Below, in pieces: positions 6,847-8,323 of a DNA stretch of 8,323 bases. The stretch comes from a bacterium. GTDB taxonomy: Bacteria > ARS69. The stretch covers positions 1 through 8,323 of the forward strand of contig JALGZO010000433.1 in NCBI GenBank assembly GCA_025774865.1, in the 5' to 3' direction. Within the stretch, counting starts at the first letter, position 1, and the number at the start of each line of letters is the position of its first letter. The notes under the pieces are model-generated. The model was given only the letters and a program-made list of their open reading frames with translations, did not search any database and was not told the DNA's origin. The position numbers and the translations under genes are program-made.

Positions 6847-8323
6847 AGTAGCGACCCTGGGCCCGCAGGAACCACCCGCGGACCGAGTAGTCGTTCATCG
6901 TGAACTCGTTGTCCGAGAAATCGGTAAAGTTGAAGCCGCCTCCGACCCGAAAGTGCTCGTGCAGGTTCCACATCAGATCGGTGAGCCAGCCCTGCTCGCG
7001 GTCGTCGGCCTTCCGCTCCATCAGAATCCGGTATTCCAGCCCGAAATCGACCGGCCCCCAGACGTTTCCGTTGAGTCGCTGGATCGTCAGATAGGTGCGG
7101 GTCGTCAGCCACGGTCGGCCGCCGTTGCGCTCCGCCCGAATGCGCGCCGCACCCTTCGTGACCCACTCGATCCGGCGGTGGACGTCGACGATGGCGTCCA
7201 AGGAAAACACGTTCACCTTCCTCCGAATCGGCTCGTCGCCGACGACCAGCGTGGGACGCCGATCGCGGAGGTACGTGTAGCGGGTCAGCCCGTTGATCCG
7301 ATTCCACCGCACGGGACGATACGCGAGGCCGACGCTCGCTTCCTCGAGGCGCGCCTCCTCCATGTCGGTGTCGCGGTCGACCGTCCGGCTGAAGCGGTAC
7401 TTCCCGAGCACCGTGTAGTCGGCCGACAGCTTCACGTCGAGGTGGTTCGAGGAAAGAACCTGGCGGCGGCGGCTCGCCCCCTCTTCAAGACGCAGCTCGT
7501 TGCGCGTCATCGCAGCCAGGCCTGCGCCACCGTCGTACGAGAGTTGGCCGGTGATCGACGATCGACGCCGGTCCACCTGATCCGCCTGGTCCGAATCGAC
7601 TTTCGAATGTTCTCCGGTGACGATGAGCGTGACGTCCTCGGCGGGGATCACCTGGCGACTCAACCCGATCAGCGAGACGTTCCGGTCGCCGGCGCTCGCC
7701 GACTCGCGCTGATACTCCGTGTAGACCTTCGTGGCCGGCCCCAGGCTCGACTCGGCGCCGACGACCGTGGCGGCTCCGTGGCCGCCGTCGTCGCGAACGA
7801 GACGCTCCGAGAGGTACACGCGGGTATCCCCTGTCGTGAGGATCGCCCCCCCCTGCGCCGATGAGCCGATCGAGCCGGTCGTCCCTCGCGCCTCCAGTGC
7901 GAGGTAACGGTGTGCCTGATACTCGGCGCCGACCGTGAGCTGATCGTTCTCGTCGCCGCTGAGGGTCTGCTGGTATTGCACGCGACCGGTGAGATCCTCT
8001 CTCAGGCGGGCGACGGCTTCCGCGGCCGCGAGCTGCGATTCCGCGACCGTCGAGCCCGACGCCTCCTTCGCCTCGTTGGCGTAATACTCGACGTTCAATC
8101 CCCAGCGCGATCGGACGAAGTTCCATTGCGCGGTGGTCGTCACGACCTCGTCGAGCGCGGCGGCGGCTTCGACTTCGCCGGTCCGGTCTTCGCGATCATG
8201 GCTCACCATGAGACGGCTCGCGTCGCTCAGGAGGAACGACGCCGACGCTCCGGACCGCCTCAGTCCGCGCTCCAGAAAGCTCCCGGCCGAAAGGAACCCG
8301 GGGTCGAGGTTCTTGTGATAGCC
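6845..8323 (-). CDS. Probable outer-membrane beta-barrel protein, C-terminal 492 residues
   Basis: The frame enters from the right edge without a stop, so the true start is outside the window; the in-frame Met at 8209 is internal, because coding character continues 38 residues before it. The visible part has no long hydrophobic helix. It is made of many short segments of alternating polar and hydrophobic/aromatic residues with charged turns (for example LTVGAEYQAHRYLALEARG, VYTEYQRESA, KYRFSRTVDRDTD, VDFGLEYRILMERK, FRVGGGFNFTDFSDNEF), and ends in ...AQGRY, an aromatic C terminus as in proteins inserted by the BAM machinery. This fits a barrel of perhaps 20 or more strands. I do not recognise a specific family: it could be a TonB-dependent-receptor-like barrel or the barrel end of a large surface protein with N-terminal repeat domains. 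The coupled FecR-domain gene downstream fits either a receptor or an envelope scaffold. Confidence 0.72.
   Translation of the reverse strand, partial: GYHKNLDPGFLSAGSFLERGLRRSGASASFLLSDASRLMVSHDREDRTGEVEAAAALDEVVTTTAQWNFVRSRWGLNVEYYANEAKEASGSTVAESQLAAAEAVARLREDLTGRVQYQQTLSGDENDQLTVGAEYQAHRYLALEARGTTGSIGSSAQGGAILTTGDTRVYLSERLVRDDGGHGAATVVGAESSLGPATKVYTEYQRESASAGDRNVSLIGLSRQVIPAEDVTLIVTGEHSKVDSDQADQVDRRRSSITGQLSYDGGAGLAAMTRNELRLEEGASRRRQVLSSNHLDVKLSADYTVLGKYRFSRTVDRDTDMEEARLEEASVGLAYRPVRWNRINGLTRYTYLRDRRPTLVVGDEPIRRKVNVFSLDAIVDVHRRIEWVTKGAARIRAERNGGRPWLTTRTYLTIQRLNGNVWGPVDFGLEYRILMERKADDREQGWLTDLMWNLHEHFRVGGGFNFTDFSDNEFTMNDYSVRGWFLRAQGRY

Noticed and set aside
6837-7307. N-terminal extension of the FecR-domain protein to an ATG at 7307
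   Set aside because: It would overlap the barrel gene by over 450 bases and add Arg/Gly-rich sequence without family character; the ATG at 6836 has a good ribosome binding site and gives an N-terminal membrane anchor.
6836-7864. A 342-codon plus-strand open frame opposite the barrel gene
   Set aside because: The minus-strand frame shows coherent beta-barrel character and a coupled junction with the next gene, while the plus-strand product has no recognisable feature and no good ribosome binding site.

Overview
The window is GC-rich (roughly 60-65 % by eye) and densely coding, and all genes lie on the minus strand. It holds parts or all of four genes, read right to left: the 3' end of an outer-membrane beta-barrel protein (enters at the right edge, stops at 6845), a membrane-anchored FecR-domain protein (6836-5547), a Cache/HAMP sensor histidine kinase (5533-3656), and a large secreted KP-43-like subtilase with appended modules (starts at 3563, leaves at the left edge). 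The gaps are 8, 13 and 92 bases. No RNA gene, mobile element, CRISPR array or convincing terminator was seen.

The outer-membrane barrel implies a Gram-negative (diderm) bacterium. The high GC, the subtilase followed by fibronectin-like, amidotransferase-like and 'PNGGE' Ig-like modules, and the barrel/FecR pair suggest a poorly cultured FCB-type or deltaproteobacteria-like lineage, for example Candidatus Eisenbacteria. This is an inference from protein style; there is no marker gene in the window.

The barrel, FecR and kinase genes are packed as an operon, with the ribosome binding site of fecR overlapping the barrel gene's stop codon. A working model is a cell-envelope unit: an outer-membrane protein, an inner-membrane-anchored protein with a FecR domain and two beta-sandwich domains in the periplasm, and a kinase with its own periplasmic Cache sensor. 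No FecI-type sigma factor and no response regulator are present here. The subtilase may be the last gene of the same transcript or have its own promoter in the 92-base gap.

The subtilase precursor has a signal peptide, a long propeptide that looks like two tandem inhibitor-I9-like halves, a catalytic domain with an intact Asp/His/Ser triad, the KP-43-type beta-barrel domain, a beta-sandwich, a fibronectin III-like domain, a class I amidotransferase-like domain and the start of a 'PNGGE' Ig-like repeat at the edge. Several long plus-strand open frames (up to 743 codons) are antisense shadows of these genes.
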